Shown: positions 36,359-45,260, counted from the stretch's first letter. The stretch is DNA of 64,000 nt from Frigoriglobus tundricola (GCF_013128195.2 NZ_CP053452.2:4340001-4404000), one strand, 5' to 3'. Notes: generated by a model not told the origin, from the sequence alone. Numbers and translations are program-made.

Positions 36359-37591
36359 CTACTTCTTACCAAAGCAGAACAGGTGCCCCTCGCCGCGGAC
36401 GAACACCTTGCCGTCGGCAACGGCCGGGCTGGCGTACACCCGCTCGCCCAGCGACACCTTTGACAGCTCCTCGAACCCCTCGGCCGCTTTCACCACAGCC
36501 ATTTCGCCCTTTTCCGAGATCATCAGGATCTTGTCGCCCACCAGCACCGGGGACGCGGTCACGTCCGCGTTCGCGAACACCGGCTCCGCCCAGAGCGCCT
36601 TGCCGGTCTTCGCGTCGGCACAGGTGGCCGCGCCCTTGTCGGTGACCCAGAACAGCCGGTCGCCCTTCACCAGCACGCACGGCACGTACGGGGTGTCCCG
36701 CTTCAGCTCCCACACCTTCGCCGGCGCCTTCTTTTCGGGGTCGATGGCGGCCATGTACCGCGCGCCGCCGCCGTCGCCGCAGTACACGACCAGGAGGCCG
36801 GCCGCGTACACCGGGCACCCCACCACCCGGAGCGGCATCTGGCCCTTCGGCCACGCGAGCGCGTACTCCCAGTTCACCTTGCCGGTCTTCGGGTCGTAAG
36901 ACGTGACCGCCGTGGTGGTGCCGAGGACGAGTTCCGCCGGCTTGCCCGCGCGCTCCAGCACGAACGGCGTGGAGTAGCTGGCGCGGACGGGCTTGCGGTC
37001 GGCGATCCACTTCTTCTCGCCGGTTTTGGCATCGAACGCGATCAGTTCCGCGTGCTCGTCGTCGTCCACGTTCACGTACACGAGGCCGTCGTGGACCATC
37101 GGGGAGAACCCGGGGCCGTGCTGGCTGACGTACCCGCCCAGCGACGCCTGCCACAGCGGCTTGCCGGTGAGGTCGCAGGCCCCGAGGGCGACCGCGCGGC
37201 CGTCCCACCAGGCGGTGTACACGCTCGCGCCGTCGCAGGCCGGGGTGCCGGACGCGAGGGAGTTCTTCGCGTGCGTGACGGCGGTGTCGCCGGGCAGCTC
37301 CTTGGTCCATTCGGTCTTGCCGTCGGCCGCGGAGAGGCAGATGAGCAGGCGCGTCCGGCCGTCGGCCGAGGCGGACTGCAAGTAGATCCTGTTCTTCACG
37401 ACGATGGGCGAGCTGACGCCCTTACCGGGGATCTTCACCTTCCACAGCGGTGCGGCCGGGTCGATGGCGGGGAGCGGCCCGTTCGCCACGCCGGTACCGT
37501 TCGGCCCGCGGAACCGCGGCCAGTCGGCGGCGGCGCCGGGGGCGAGCGTACTCGCGAGTGCGAGGACCGAGAGAAGGCCAAATCGGATCAT
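36359..37591 (-). CDS. Exported PQQ-like beta-propeller protein
   Basis: The 410-residue protein has a signal peptide (MIRFGLLSVLALASTLAPGAAA) and a mature part of repeated beta-propeller blades of the PQQ-binding-like (quinoprotein) type. The N-terminal DWPRFRGPNGTGVA is the common opening of planctomycete outer-membrane/periplasmic PQQ-repeat proteins. Blade motifs such as LICLSAADGKTEW, LIAFDAKTGEKKW and VTSYDPKTGKVNWEY recur. It lacks a catalytic cofactor motif that I can identify, so a binding or scaffold role is as likely as a dehydrogenase. The ATG at 37591 is fixed by the signal peptide. Confidence 0.85.
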   Translation of the reverse strand: MIRFGLLSVLALASTLAPGAAADWPRFRGPNGTGVANGPLPAIDPAAPLWKVKIPGKGVSSPIVVKNRIYLQSASADGRTRLLICLSAADGKTEWTKELPGDTAVTHAKNSLASGTPACDGASVYTAWWDGRAVALGACDLTGKPLWQASLGGYVSQHGPGFSPMVHDGLVYVNVDDDEHAELIAFDAKTGEKKWIADRKPVRASYSTPFVLERAGKPAELVLGTTTAVTSYDPKTGKVNWEYALAWPKGQMPLRVVGCPVYAAGLLVVYCGDGGGARYMAAIDPEKKAPAKVWELKRDTPYVPCVLVKGDRLFWVTDKGAATCADAKTGKALWAEPVFANADVTASPVLVGDKILMISEKGEMAVVKAAEGFEELSKVSLGERVYASPAVADGKVFVRGEGHLFCFGKK

Positions 37592-37734
37592 CGGGAGCGT
37601 CCTGTCAGGAAGGGCACGCGGGCGGGTTGGGGCGATTATCTCAAACCGGGCCGGCAATGCAACCGTTTGGTCGGCGGCTCTCAGGCTCGGCCCGGTTGTC
37701 GTTCCGCCACCGCTGCTCATCAAAACGGTTCGCG

Positions 37735-38820
37735 TCACACCCCCCGGAGCAGTTTCGCGATGGCGCGGGTCTGCTCGAAGTGGTCCATCACCAGGACGGC
37801 GATCACCGTCAGCGGCACCGCCAGGAACATGCCCGGGATGCCCCACAAGAGGCCCCAGAACGCCAGCGAGCCGAGGATCACCAGCGGGCTGAGCCCCACC
37901 GCGCTGCCGATGATCATCGGCTCGGCGACCGACGCCGACACCGCGTGGCACACCAGCAGCAGCACCGCGGCCGTGACCGCTTGCCCCGCCGGCCCGAACA
38001 GCAGGAACGCGAACCCCACCGGCAACGAGTACGACACCACCGTTCCGATGTAGGGGATGAAGTTGCACAGGAACGTCAGCACCGCCCACAGGAGCGCGAA
38101 CTTCACCCCCACCGCCCAGAGCACGATCCCGACGGGCACCGCGAGGAACAGGCTCGACCGCACCTTCGCCTTGAGGTAGCTGACGATCGCCGAACTGACC
38201 GCACCCGCCACCTGGAGGATCTCGTCGGCCCGCGCCGGCGGGTACGCCTTCCGCACGCGGTCCGGGAACCGCGTCCCTTCCAGCAACAGGAACAGCAGGT
38301 ACAGGGCGACCACGCCGGCCTCGAGCGCCGCGTCGGCCGCGACGTTAAGGACCGGCCGGCTGATGCGGCCGATCAGCTCGTTGACGCGGTCCGGGTTCAG
38401 TTTGCCGTCCGCGGGCGGCACGGCCCACGGGGCGTATTCCGTGAGCGCCGCTTCCGCGTTCGCGGTCAGCTCGCCGGCCCGCTGCTGGAGCTGGGGCAGG
38501 TCGTCGCTCAGCGCGAGGATGCTGGCGTAGGTGATGAACCCCAGCACCACCAGCGCGCCCGCCGTGGACCCGGCGAGGATGGTGAGCGACGCGGGCGTTC
38601 CGACGATCCGCCGCAACCGCGCGTGGTACGGCATCACCACGTAGGCGAGGAACACCGCGATCATCAGCGGGCGCAAGATCGGGGCGAGTTGGAGCATCAG
38701 GTACCAACCGGCCGCGGCCGCGAGGAGGACCACGGCGACCGTACGCAGGGCGTCCGGGGCGCGCCAGGGCGGGCGCTCCGGCCGATGGGGGGGAGTGTCC
38801 GTCTGCGGCGGGGCGGTCAT
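37735..38820 (-). CDS. AI-2E family (PerM/YdiK-like) membrane transporter
   Basis: The 361-residue protein has the AI-2E/UPF0118 layout: two N-terminal helices (~27-70), a periplasmic or amphipathic segment, and a C-terminal block of about five helices. The characteristic region is FLCNFIPYIGTVVSYSLPVG, followed by EPMIIGSAVGLSPLVILGSL and WGIPGMFLAVPLTVIAVLV. Members export small molecules or ions (autoinducer-2 in TqsA). The ATG at 38820 is chosen because the following Pro-rich leader precedes the first helix. It is 143 bp upstream of the PQQ-repeat gene on the same strand, possibly co-transcribed. Confidence 0.88.
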   Translation of the reverse strand: MTAPPQTDTPPHRPERPPWRAPDALRTVAVVLLAAAAGWYLMLQLAPILRPLMIAVFLAYVVMPYHARLRRIVGTPASLTILAGSTAGALVVLGFITYASILALSDDLPQLQQRAGELTANAEAALTEYAPWAVPPADGKLNPDRVNELIGRISRPVLNVAADAALEAGVVALYLLFLLLEGTRFPDRVRKAYPPARADEILQVAGAVSSAIVSYLKAKVRSSLFLAVPVGIVLWAVGVKFALLWAVLTFLCNFIPYIGTVVSYSLPVGFAFLLFGPAGQAVTAAVLLLVCHAVSASVAEPMIIGSAVGLSPLVILGSLAFWGLLWGIPGMFLAVPLTVIAVLVMDHFEQTRAIAKLLRGV

Positions 38821-39544
38821 CGAGCAACCTCGCGTCCGATGGGAATCCTCAGCCACGGCATCATAATCATCTGGTGCGACGAGAACTACCGGCATCCCGA
38901 GAGACTTTCACTGAGTACACTTGGACGATATTGTTTGTCGGCAACTAGAGCAGAAACGCTCACCACCTGAGCAGCGCGGTCGATCGCTTCCGAATGTGTT
39001 AAAAAATAATGTGAGTGCAAGCCATTCGCATTTAACGTCTTAGGCGAAATAGTACAGAAATGTCCATTATGGCCCCGGTGTTGCATCTCCCGTGTTACAT
39101 AAGAGGAAATTGGAAATCGTTTTTCTTTGTTGTTGGGAATGTGTTAGAGAACCAGAGAGCAGAACTCCTACCCCTACCGTCCGCCAGCGAACCGGCCTGG
39201 AACACCGATTCGACTCCGCGAACGGTCCTCTGCCAAGATGGGCTCGTGCCGAGTCACGCCGAACTGCGCGAAGAGGTCATGTGCTTTGGCACCCCTCAAA
39301 CGCATCGGCCCGTTGACTCCCGATACCGGGCGCAAATGTGACGGCGCTTTTTCCCGTCACATTCACCCGAAGCCCACTCGGTCCTAACGGTAATTAGCTA
39401 CTCTTCACGGGCGCTCGTTCGTCCGCGTGGGTCGCATGCCTTTGAGTGCCGGCCGACACGGCCGTGACGCTCCGCTCCCACTCGGTCCGCCGTGCAGCGG
39501 GCCGGGTACCGGTTGCTCGCCCCCTTGTTCCCGGAGATGAAACG
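38821..39544. other. Long intergenic region with AT-rich island and operator-like palindrome
   Basis: About 720 bp lie between divergent genes. From ~38990 to 39150 the DNA is AT-rich, with TTAAAAAATAATG and similar runs. A perfect 10-bp inverted repeat AATGTGACGG / CCGTCACATT (39335-39344 and 39354-39363) with a 9-nt loop lies 180 bp before the next gene. No convincing gene is present. Confidence 0.5.
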
Positions 39545-40018
39545 GTGTTGGTACGCGCTTTCGTTGACCGTCCGCGAATCGTTTTGTTCGGGCTCGCCGT
39601 GATCGGCGCCCTGTCCGTTCACCCGACCTGGGCACAATCGGTCGGGGCGGACGTGTGGGGCGTACCGGGGTTGCACGAGGAGATGCGCGGCACGCGGGAC
39701 GAAAGGGACCGACTGGACGCCGAGGACGAAGAGGTCCGGCGCCGGATCACCGTCAAGGACGCGATTGCGGACGAACTCCTCGCGAACCGCATCACCCTGG
39801 CCGAAGCCGTCGAGCGGTTCACCGAAATGTTCCCGACCCGGTCGAAGTACCTGGCCGCAATCCGGGACGCGTACCCGGGCGCAACGGACCAGGAAAAAAT
39901 CGCCCACCACACGGTCGCCTACACCACCCTCCACGCCGCTCCGGCCGAGCGGGCCGCGACCGCCGAACGGCTGCACGCCGAACTCGTGCGGACGCCCAGC
40001 AGCGTTGACGCTCGTTGA
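39545..40018 (+). CDS. Small secreted protein, paralog A
   Basis: The 157-residue product is not recognised. A signal peptide (VLFGLAVIGALSVHPTWAQ) is followed by GADVWGVPGLHEEM and a helical, highly charged mature part. The GTG start at 39545 has GGAG (39533-39536) 8 nt upstream. It shares a plan with the next gene: signal peptide, G-x-DVW, a charged helix with EERR-like repeats, a (D/L)YP turn, then a helix ending in a Glu/Arg-rich segment. Both therefore seem to be duplicates of one family of about 160 residues. Function unknown; likely periplasmic. Confidence 0.6.
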   Translation: MLVRAFVDRPRIVLFGLAVIGALSVHPTWAQSVGADVWGVPGLHEEMRGTRDERDRLDAEDEEVRRRITVKDAIADELLANRITLAEAVERFTEMFPTRSKYLAAIRDAYPGATDQEKIAHHTVAYTTLHAAPAERAATAERLHAELVRTPSSVDAR

Positions 40019-40143
40019 GCGCCGACGCGGACCGCCCTCCCCAATAGCCCCACTCTCCCTCTCCCGGGCCGGCCCTCTTTGGGGCGGCTCCGTTCAGCGG
40101 CGCACCGCGCCGGGTTCCGATGTTCACCCTTGAGGGATACCAT

Positions 40144-40644
40144 ATGACCGCCATCCGTCGCCCCGGCACCGTGTCTGCGACCGTTCTGTTCGGCCTGAGC
40201 CTGGGTCTGGTGGCCGCACACGCACTCGCCCCCGATTGGTCCCGCCGGGCCGGCCTGGACGTGTGGAACTTTGCCGCGCTCGAACGGGCCTACGAGGTCG
40301 CCTCCGAAGAGCGGGCGGAGGTCTACGCCTACGAGGAACGGTCCGCCGCCCGGCGCCGGGCGGCGAACCAGATCGCCGTTCGCCTCATCACCGACCCGGC
40401 CCAGTTGCCGGGCGTGGCCGACGAACTGAACGAGGTGTTCCGCGAGGACGGCGGCCTACGGTTCGTACTCCGCGGGCTCTACCCCGACGTGCCGACCGAG
40501 CGCCACCAGTTCGCCCGTCACGCCATTGACCGCGTCACCTTCATTCTCGAATCCGAACCGGCCCGGTGCGCGGAGGTCGTCGCCCGGCTCGAAGTCGAGT
40601 ACCAGGCGATGTGCGTCCCGCCGGAATCGCCGCACGCCCCGTGA
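40144..40644 (+). CDS. Small secreted protein, paralog B
   Basis: The 166-residue protein has an N-terminal signal (VSATVLFGLSLGLVAAHALA) and a charged helical mature part beginning GLDVWNFAALERAYEVAS. It is a diverged paralog of the preceding gene, 125 bp upstream on the same strand; shared landmarks are the DVW start and the LYPD...ERHQFARHAIDR segment versus AYPG...EKIAHHTVAY. A good ribosome site GAGGG (40132-40136) precedes the ATG at 40144. No catalytic motif is seen. Confidence 0.65.
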   Translation: MTAIRRPGTVSATVLFGLSLGLVAAHALAPDWSRRAGLDVWNFAALERAYEVASEERAEVYAYEERSAARRRAANQIAVRLITDPAQLPGVADELNEVFREDGGLRFVLRGLYPDVPTERHQFARHAIDRVTFILESEPARCAEVVARLEVEYQAMCVPPESPHAP

Positions 40645-40679
40645 GGCCGAGCCGCCCCCGGTTCGGTTATCCTGGGACC

Positions 40680-40757
40680 ATGACCGACGCCCCCTACGCC
40701 GCGCTGCGGCAGCGACTCCGCACCCGGCTCGGTGCCGGGTTCAACCCCGGATCGTGA
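40680..40757 (+). other. Possible 25-codon leader or broken gene start
   Basis: An ATG at 40680 opens 25 codons (MTDAPYAALRQRLRTRLGAG...) ending at TGA 40757. It follows TTCGGTTATCCT (40662-40673), the same arrangement as TTCGGTTAGAAT in front of the third WD40 gene, which could be a promoter -10 close to a leaderless start. It may be a leader peptide, or the 5' remnant of a larger gene. Real expression is uncertain. Confidence 0.25.
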
Positions 40758-40840
40758 GCGGGTGCCGGTCGGCACAATCGTTCTCGACTGCTGTTGCTCC
40801 GGGCACGCGGGGACGAGAAGATGGACGCCAGGAGGCACCG

Positions 40841-41317
40841 ATGGCGACCGCCATGTTGCACGCGCTGTTCCGGCTGCGGGAAATGGACGATTTCCCCGGT
40901 CCTTTTGCCCCCCGCGCACGGAAGGTGTCCGAGGAACTGCGTGAAATGTGGGAGCGGACCAGTCGCGAAGCGGTCTCGAGCCGTCGGCTGGCGGAACTGC
41001 ACGCCGCTCGGGACGATTACCGCGCACTGCTCGAGGGGCACCTGCGATTATTGGAAGACTATCTGGGCTTATCGGAAATTCATCAGCGTGCGTTCGGCTC
41101 GAATCCGATTTGGGTAACGGAACTCCGCCGAGCGGTGACCGAGTTGAAGGGGCTGCACGACGAGCTCTTCCCCCGCTGGCAAACCGCGAACGATTTGCAC
41201 GAGATGATGGTCGAGAAGTTCTCTGTCCCGTCCGACACGTTGCGTGAACTCGCGGCCGAATCCCCTCCGCCGCCGTCCTGGGCGGAAGAAACGATCGACC
41301 CGTTTTCCGCTGACTGA
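40841..41317 (+). CDS. Unknown helical protein upstream of PemK-like toxin
   Basis: The 158-residue soluble protein is mostly alpha-helical and charged (KVSEELREMWERTSREAVSS, LHAARDDYRALLEGHLRLLE), with a Pro/Ser-rich acidic tail. It shows no ribbon-helix-helix or AbrB motif of ordinary MazE/PemI antitoxins. The start is firm: ATG at 40841 with GGAGG (40831-40835). It ends 8 bp before the PemK/MazF-like gene, so the two are likely co-transcribed. That position makes it a candidate non-canonical antitoxin or partner, an inference from gene order only. Confidence 0.6.
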   Translation: MATAMLHALFRLREMDDFPGPFAPRARKVSEELREMWERTSREAVSSRRLAELHAARDDYRALLEGHLRLLEDYLGLSEIHQRAFGSNPIWVTELRRAVTELKGLHDELFPRWQTANDLHEMMVEKFSVPSDTLRELAAESPPPPSWAEETIDPFSAD

Positions 41318-41325
41318 GGGCGACC

Positions 41326-41679
41326 ATGTCGTCGCCCTTCCGCCAGGGCCAAATCGTGTGGGTCACGGTTCCCGATCCGCGCGGCGGGAACGCCAAGTCG
41401 CGCCCCGCCGTGATCCTGACACCCACCGCCGCGATCGACCCGGCGGGCGAGATTCAACTCGCGGCGATCACCACTCTAACCGGTCAAGCCCCGTTCTTCG
41501 AAACGGTCGAACTCCCAGCGACGGCGACCGGGCACCCACACACCAAGTTGAGGAAGCCGTGTGAGGTCGTCTGCTCGTGGGTGGTTTCGGTCTCCGCCGC
41601 TGACGCCCGAGATAGTGGCGGGTTCGTACCGGCGGATCTGCTTGCGGAAGTTCTCGCCAAAGTGCAGCGGCTGACGTGA
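41326..41679 (+). CDS. PemK/MazF-like toxin
   Basis: The 117-residue protein resembles the PemK/MazF SH3-barrel endoribonucleases: N-terminal RQGQIVWVTVPDPRGGNAKS, then RPAVILTP (the conserved Arg-Pro at the start of strand 2) and a Thr/Ser-containing AAITTLTG strand where the catalytic Thr/Ser of MazF lies. It has an unusually long acidic middle. Members cleave mRNA and are held in check by a cognate antitoxin usually encoded just upstream; here that gene is the 158-residue unknown protein. It converges on the HEAT-like gene with 12 bp between stops. Confidence 0.72.
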   Translation: MSSPFRQGQIVWVTVPDPRGGNAKSRPAVILTPTAAIDPAGEIQLAAITTLTGQAPFFETVELPATATGHPHTKLRKPCEVVCSWVVSVSAADARDSGGFVPADLLAEVLAKVQRLT

Positions 41680-41691
41680 CGCCCTTTCGGT

Positions 41692-42747
41692 TCAGTGGTC
41701 CGGTGGGCTCGACGAATTCTCGCCGGACACCTCCGAAACGATCCGGGCTTCGAGTCGATCACGAAACGCGTACACGTCGTCTTTCCGAAGCCGTCCCTTG
41801 TCCCGCACAAGCCCCGTAAGGGAATCGTCGGCGTCAGCCGAAGTCCAGTCGAACGCGGCGCCGTACACCTCGGCGGCCTGTTCGTGATCGTAGGTATCAG
41901 TGCGGATCGGCGGGAGCGGATCGCCCAGACCACATTTCGCCAGTTCCAACCAGACCCGAGCGTGATACTCCCACTCCTTGAACGGCAGCGACGCATGATC
42001 GTTACGAACGCGCTGCGCGAGTCGCGCGAGCCGGCCACCCAGATGACGGAACCCGTGGTACGCCCACCACTCCGTTCCGGTTCCACCGCCGTAAGTCTCC
42101 CAGTGCGGGTCGAAGAGCAGCCGGTCGAAGTGCGACCGCCCGGGTTCACCGAAGAGAGCGATTCCGTACACGATGCCGCCGTTGCAGTCCGTCGATGCGG
42201 TCGTGTGACCGAGGTCGAAGATCGTTTGAAGTAATTCGGGGTTGCCCGCTTTGTGGGCGAGAACGGGCAGGAACTCAGGAAATAGCGACTTGCCGACACA
42301 GGCACGAATCGCCGCTTCAATTTCGCCTTCCAACCCGTCGCACGAAAGGTTCAACAGCCCGAGCGCCCCGGACTCCTGCTCACAATAATCGGAGTCACCC
42401 CGCGCGTGCGCCCAGAGGGCGTCCCGCGCCTCCGCGAACCCGAGGAACCCGATCGCGTGCAACACGGCCGCCTGCGTTCCCTCCTTCAATTTTCCCTTCG
42501 CCAGGCACTCGGACGCCAGTTTGCGAGCCGTTTCGCGCGTGCCGACTCTCATGACCGCATCGAGTACGCACTCGCGCCGGTAATCGGTCGGGGCTTCGAG
42601 GAACACGTCGAGCAAGGCATCGGCATCTTCAGGCCCGCCGTGCCGCGCGATGATCGCAACACGAGCACCTGTAAGGATGTGCTCGGAGGACGAACCGGAC
42701 GACGCGGACCGGATGCCGTCGATCAGTTCCCGTGTCACGTTCAACAT
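41692..42747 (-). CDS. HEAT-like repeat protein coupled to hen1
   Basis: The 351-residue protein looks like an alpha-solenoid: repeated helical pairs such as ARVAIIARHGGPEDADALLDV, ECVLDAVMRVGTRETARKLA and AAVLHAIGFLGFAEARDALW, in the style of HEAT/PBS lyase repeats. No catalytic residues are evident. Its ATG (42747) lies inside the end of hen1, overlapping the hen1 stop by seven bases, so translation is probably coupled. A scaffold or substrate-binding partner of the RNA methyltransferase is a reasonable but untested guess. The ORF is intact. Confidence 0.6.
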   Translation of the reverse strand: MLNVTRELIDGIRSASSGSSSEHILTGARVAIIARHGGPEDADALLDVFLEAPTDYRRECVLDAVMRVGTRETARKLASECLAKGKLKEGTQAAVLHAIGFLGFAEARDALWAHARGDSDYCEQESGALGLLNLSCDGLEGEIEAAIRACVGKSLFPEFLPVLAHKAGNPELLQTIFDLGHTTASTDCNGGIVYGIALFGEPGRSHFDRLLFDPHWETYGGGTGTEWWAYHGFRHLGGRLARLAQRVRNDHASLPFKEWEYHARVWLELAKCGLGDPLPPIRTDTYDHEQAAEVYGAAFDWTSADADDSLTGLVRDKGRLRKDDVYAFRDRLEARIVSEVSGENSSSPPDH

Positions 42748-44150
42748 GCGGTACTCCCACGCGTGAACACTGCCATCTGGCTCGGCGCCCCCACGTCCGT
42801 GTCGACGTCGCCGAGCGGGTCGGTTCGCACCGTGTAGCCGAACGCGGCACACACGCCTTCGCACCACGCCGCGAACTCGGCCCGCGTCCACTCGAAGCGG
42901 TGGTCGGCGTGCCGGAACCGGCCCGCGGGGAGGCTCTCGAACCGAACGTTGTACTCGCGGTTCGGCGTCGTGAGGACAACCGCACGGGGCCGGGCCGCCC
43001 CGAACAGCGCCCGCTCGAACGCGCCGAGCCGCGGCGGGTCGAGGTGCTCGATCACTTCCACGACGGCCGCCGCGTCGAACCCGGTGAGCCGCGCGTCGCG
43101 GTACGTCAGCGCGCCGTGCAGGAGTTTCACACGGTCCTTCAGGCTGTCCGGCAGGCGCGTGCGGTCGAGCCGCTGTCGGGCGATCTCGAGACTTCGCACC
43201 GATACGTCCACGCCGACCACCTCCGTGAACCGCGGGTCGGCCGCGAGTAGCCGCAGGAGCTTCCCCTCGCCGCAGCCGAGGTCGAGTACGCGCTTCGCGC
43301 CGGTCGCTTGCAGTACAGAAAGAACGGTGGCCAGCCGCCGCTCGTGCAGGCTGACCTTCGCTTCCAGCCGCTCCTCCGCGAGATCCTGTGCGCCCGCGGC
43401 GTCGTCCGCGTCCGGGTCTTCGGCCCCGAGGTGCGCGAGTGCCGACTTCACCAGTTTGCCCTGGCGCCGGAGGTAGCGGGCCGCGATCGCCTCCTTCTCC
43501 GGGTGGGCCGCGAGCCAGCCGTCGCCGTGCCGCAGCAGTTTCTCCACCTCGTCGGTACTCACCCAGTAATGTTTCTCGTCGTCCAGTACCGGTACGAGAA
43601 CGTACAGGTGCGAGAGCAGGTCGGCGAGTCGAACGGTGGCGGCAAGTTCAACCGTGAAGTACGGCGACTCGCCCCACTCGGGGAACTGCGGGTCGAGCGG
43701 GTGCCGCGTGGCGGTGACGGCGTAGCCGAGCGGTTCGAACAGCTTCCGCAGGAACGGTTCGCCGCCGCGCCGGCAGGGCAGAGCGGTAACGCGGGCGACG
43801 AGCGGGAGCGGGGCCTCCGCGAGGTCCGGCCGGCCCCTGCAGGTGCCGGCCAGCGCGCTGCCCAGCACCTGGGCAATGGCGACGCTCAGAAACGACGACG
43901 CGACATACGGCCGGTCGTTGACGTACTGTGCGAGGAGTTCGTTGCCGGTGTGCCGCTGCTGCCGCGCGAGGCCGACCGGATCGACGTCGAGAACCAGCGC
44001 CGCGGTGCAGCGCTCGTCGGCCGCTTCGGGGTAGAACACGTGCGCCGTCCCGAACGCGAGGGCGAACGACTGCGCTTTTTCCGGGTGCTTGTGGAGCAGC
44101 CAGCCGAGGTCGGTGGCCGGCGGGCGGGTCGTCGTGATCGTGAGGAGCAT
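42741..44150 (-). CDS. hen1: Bacterial Hen1: 3'-terminal RNA ribose 2'-O-methyltransferase
   Basis: The 469-residue protein is a bacterial Hen1. The N-terminal half (~1-240, from MLLTITTTRPPATDLGWLLH) is the Hen1-specific domain that in other bacteria activates Pnkp ligase. The C-terminal half is a SAM methyltransferase with VLDLGCGEGKLLRLL (SAM motif I) and the metal-binding EVIEHLDPPRL (the Glu-x-x-Glu-His pattern of Hen1). It methylates the 2'-OH at a broken tRNA end so the repaired RNA resists re-cleavage by ribotoxins. The usual partner gene pnkp is not adjacent on either side in this window. Confidence 0.92.
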   Translation of the reverse strand: MLLTITTTRPPATDLGWLLHKHPEKAQSFALAFGTAHVFYPEAADERCTAALVLDVDPVGLARQQRHTGNELLAQYVNDRPYVASSFLSVAIAQVLGSALAGTCRGRPDLAEAPLPLVARVTALPCRRGGEPFLRKLFEPLGYAVTATRHPLDPQFPEWGESPYFTVELAATVRLADLLSHLYVLVPVLDDEKHYWVSTDEVEKLLRHGDGWLAAHPEKEAIAARYLRRQGKLVKSALAHLGAEDPDADDAAGAQDLAEERLEAKVSLHERRLATVLSVLQATGAKRVLDLGCGEGKLLRLLAADPRFTEVVGVDVSVRSLEIARQRLDRTRLPDSLKDRVKLLHGALTYRDARLTGFDAAAVVEVIEHLDPPRLGAFERALFGAARPRAVVLTTPNREYNVRFESLPAGRFRHADHRFEWTRAEFAAWCEGVCAAFGYTVRTDPLGDVDTDVGAPSQMAVFTRGSTAC

Positions 44151-44288
44151 ACGCGGCGGTCCGGGCGTGCAGGTTGAGCGGGCCGACCGGCCCGGGCGAC
44201 GGTACGACCGGCGCGCAAGACGGCTGACGGGTGAGCGTCTTGCCGACATACTGAGAAATGTTACCCGTGCCGGGTTCGCGGAGCCGCC

Positions 44289-45260
44289 ATGCTTTCCGTG
44301 GTCGCCCTGACGCTCGCGCTCTCGCCCGGCTTCGACCCGACGGGGCCGAAGAAGTACCCGCCCGTCTACATCCCGACCGACGCGCCCACCGGCTACCTGT
44401 ATCAACCGGCCTATGACGTCCGACTCGCGCCGCGGGGGCCGGCCCGAGAGTACCGTCCGAAGCCGGGCGACGTCCTGCTGATGAGCGACACCACGCCGTT
44501 CTGGACGACCCTGTACCGAATCGCTCGCACCGGCCGGCCGGGGCACTGCGGCATCGTGGTCACGATGCCCAACGGGGCGCTCGGCGTGCTGGAGGCCGGG
44601 TTCAACGACACCATCTGGACACGGGTCACGCCGCTGGAGTACCGGCTGGCCCAGTACCCCGGCAGCATCTGGGTTCGCGAACTGCTGGTGCCGCTGACGC
44701 CGGCGGAGGACGCGCGGCTGACCGCGTTCGCGCGGGCGGCCCGGGACACGCGGTACGCGAGCGGTCGGTTCGCGCTCCAGATCACCCCGTTCACCGGGCG
44801 CGCGCCGGTCCGCACCGCGTTCGCCAGCGGCCCGCGCGGGCCGGGCACCCGATTGTTCTGCACGGAGGCCGTCGTGGAAGCCGCAGTGTACGTCGGGCGG
44901 ATCGACGCACGCACCGCGCGGCCGAGCGCCACGTACCCCCAGGACCTGTTCTACGACCGGTCGTGGAACCCCTATCTGAACCGGCACCCGCCGCTGAAAG
45001 ACGGCTGGGCGCCGCCGGCGCAGTGGACGCCGGTCGCCGGGTGGTCGGTGAAGGGCCAGGCGGTTCCGAAGCCGCCGCTAGCGTGGCCCGGCGGGCCGGC
45101 CGACGTCGTGTACCCAGTCTATGGCGAGGCGCACCAGCCGCCGACACCCGTCGTCGTCGGGCACGTCCCCGGCGAACTTCGCCCGATCGCACTCGTCCAA
45201 CAGCGCGCCGAGCGGCTCGGCCTGTTCGACCGGCCACCCCTGTTTTTCCGCCGCCACTGA
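44289..45260 (+). CDS. Permuted NlpC/P60 (YiiX-like) papain-fold protein
   Basis: The 323-residue exported protein has a short signal sequence (MLSVVALTLALSPG) and a circularly permuted NlpC/P60 domain, as in YiiX/YaeF-type proteins. The His is in GRPGHCGIVVTM, and the nucleophilic Cys comes later in RLFCTEAVVEAAVYVG, the reverse of the usual Cys-His order. Such enzymes cleave peptide or lipid amide bonds. The last ~60 residues are encoded antisense to the end of the convergent BatD-like gene (183-bp overlap), and look like read-through rather than a domain. The start at 44289 is 138 bp from the divergent hen1 start. Confidence 0.75.
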   Translation: MLSVVALTLALSPGFDPTGPKKYPPVYIPTDAPTGYLYQPAYDVRLAPRGPAREYRPKPGDVLLMSDTTPFWTTLYRIARTGRPGHCGIVVTMPNGALGVLEAGFNDTIWTRVTPLEYRLAQYPGSIWVRELLVPLTPAEDARLTAFARAARDTRYASGRFALQITPFTGRAPVRTAFASGPRGPGTRLFCTEAVVEAAVYVGRIDARTARPSATYPQDLFYDRSWNPYLNRHPPLKDGWAPPAQWTPVAGWSVKGQAVPKPPLAWPGGPADVVYPVYGEAHQPPTPVVVGHVPGELRPIALVQQRAERLGLFDRPPLFFRRH

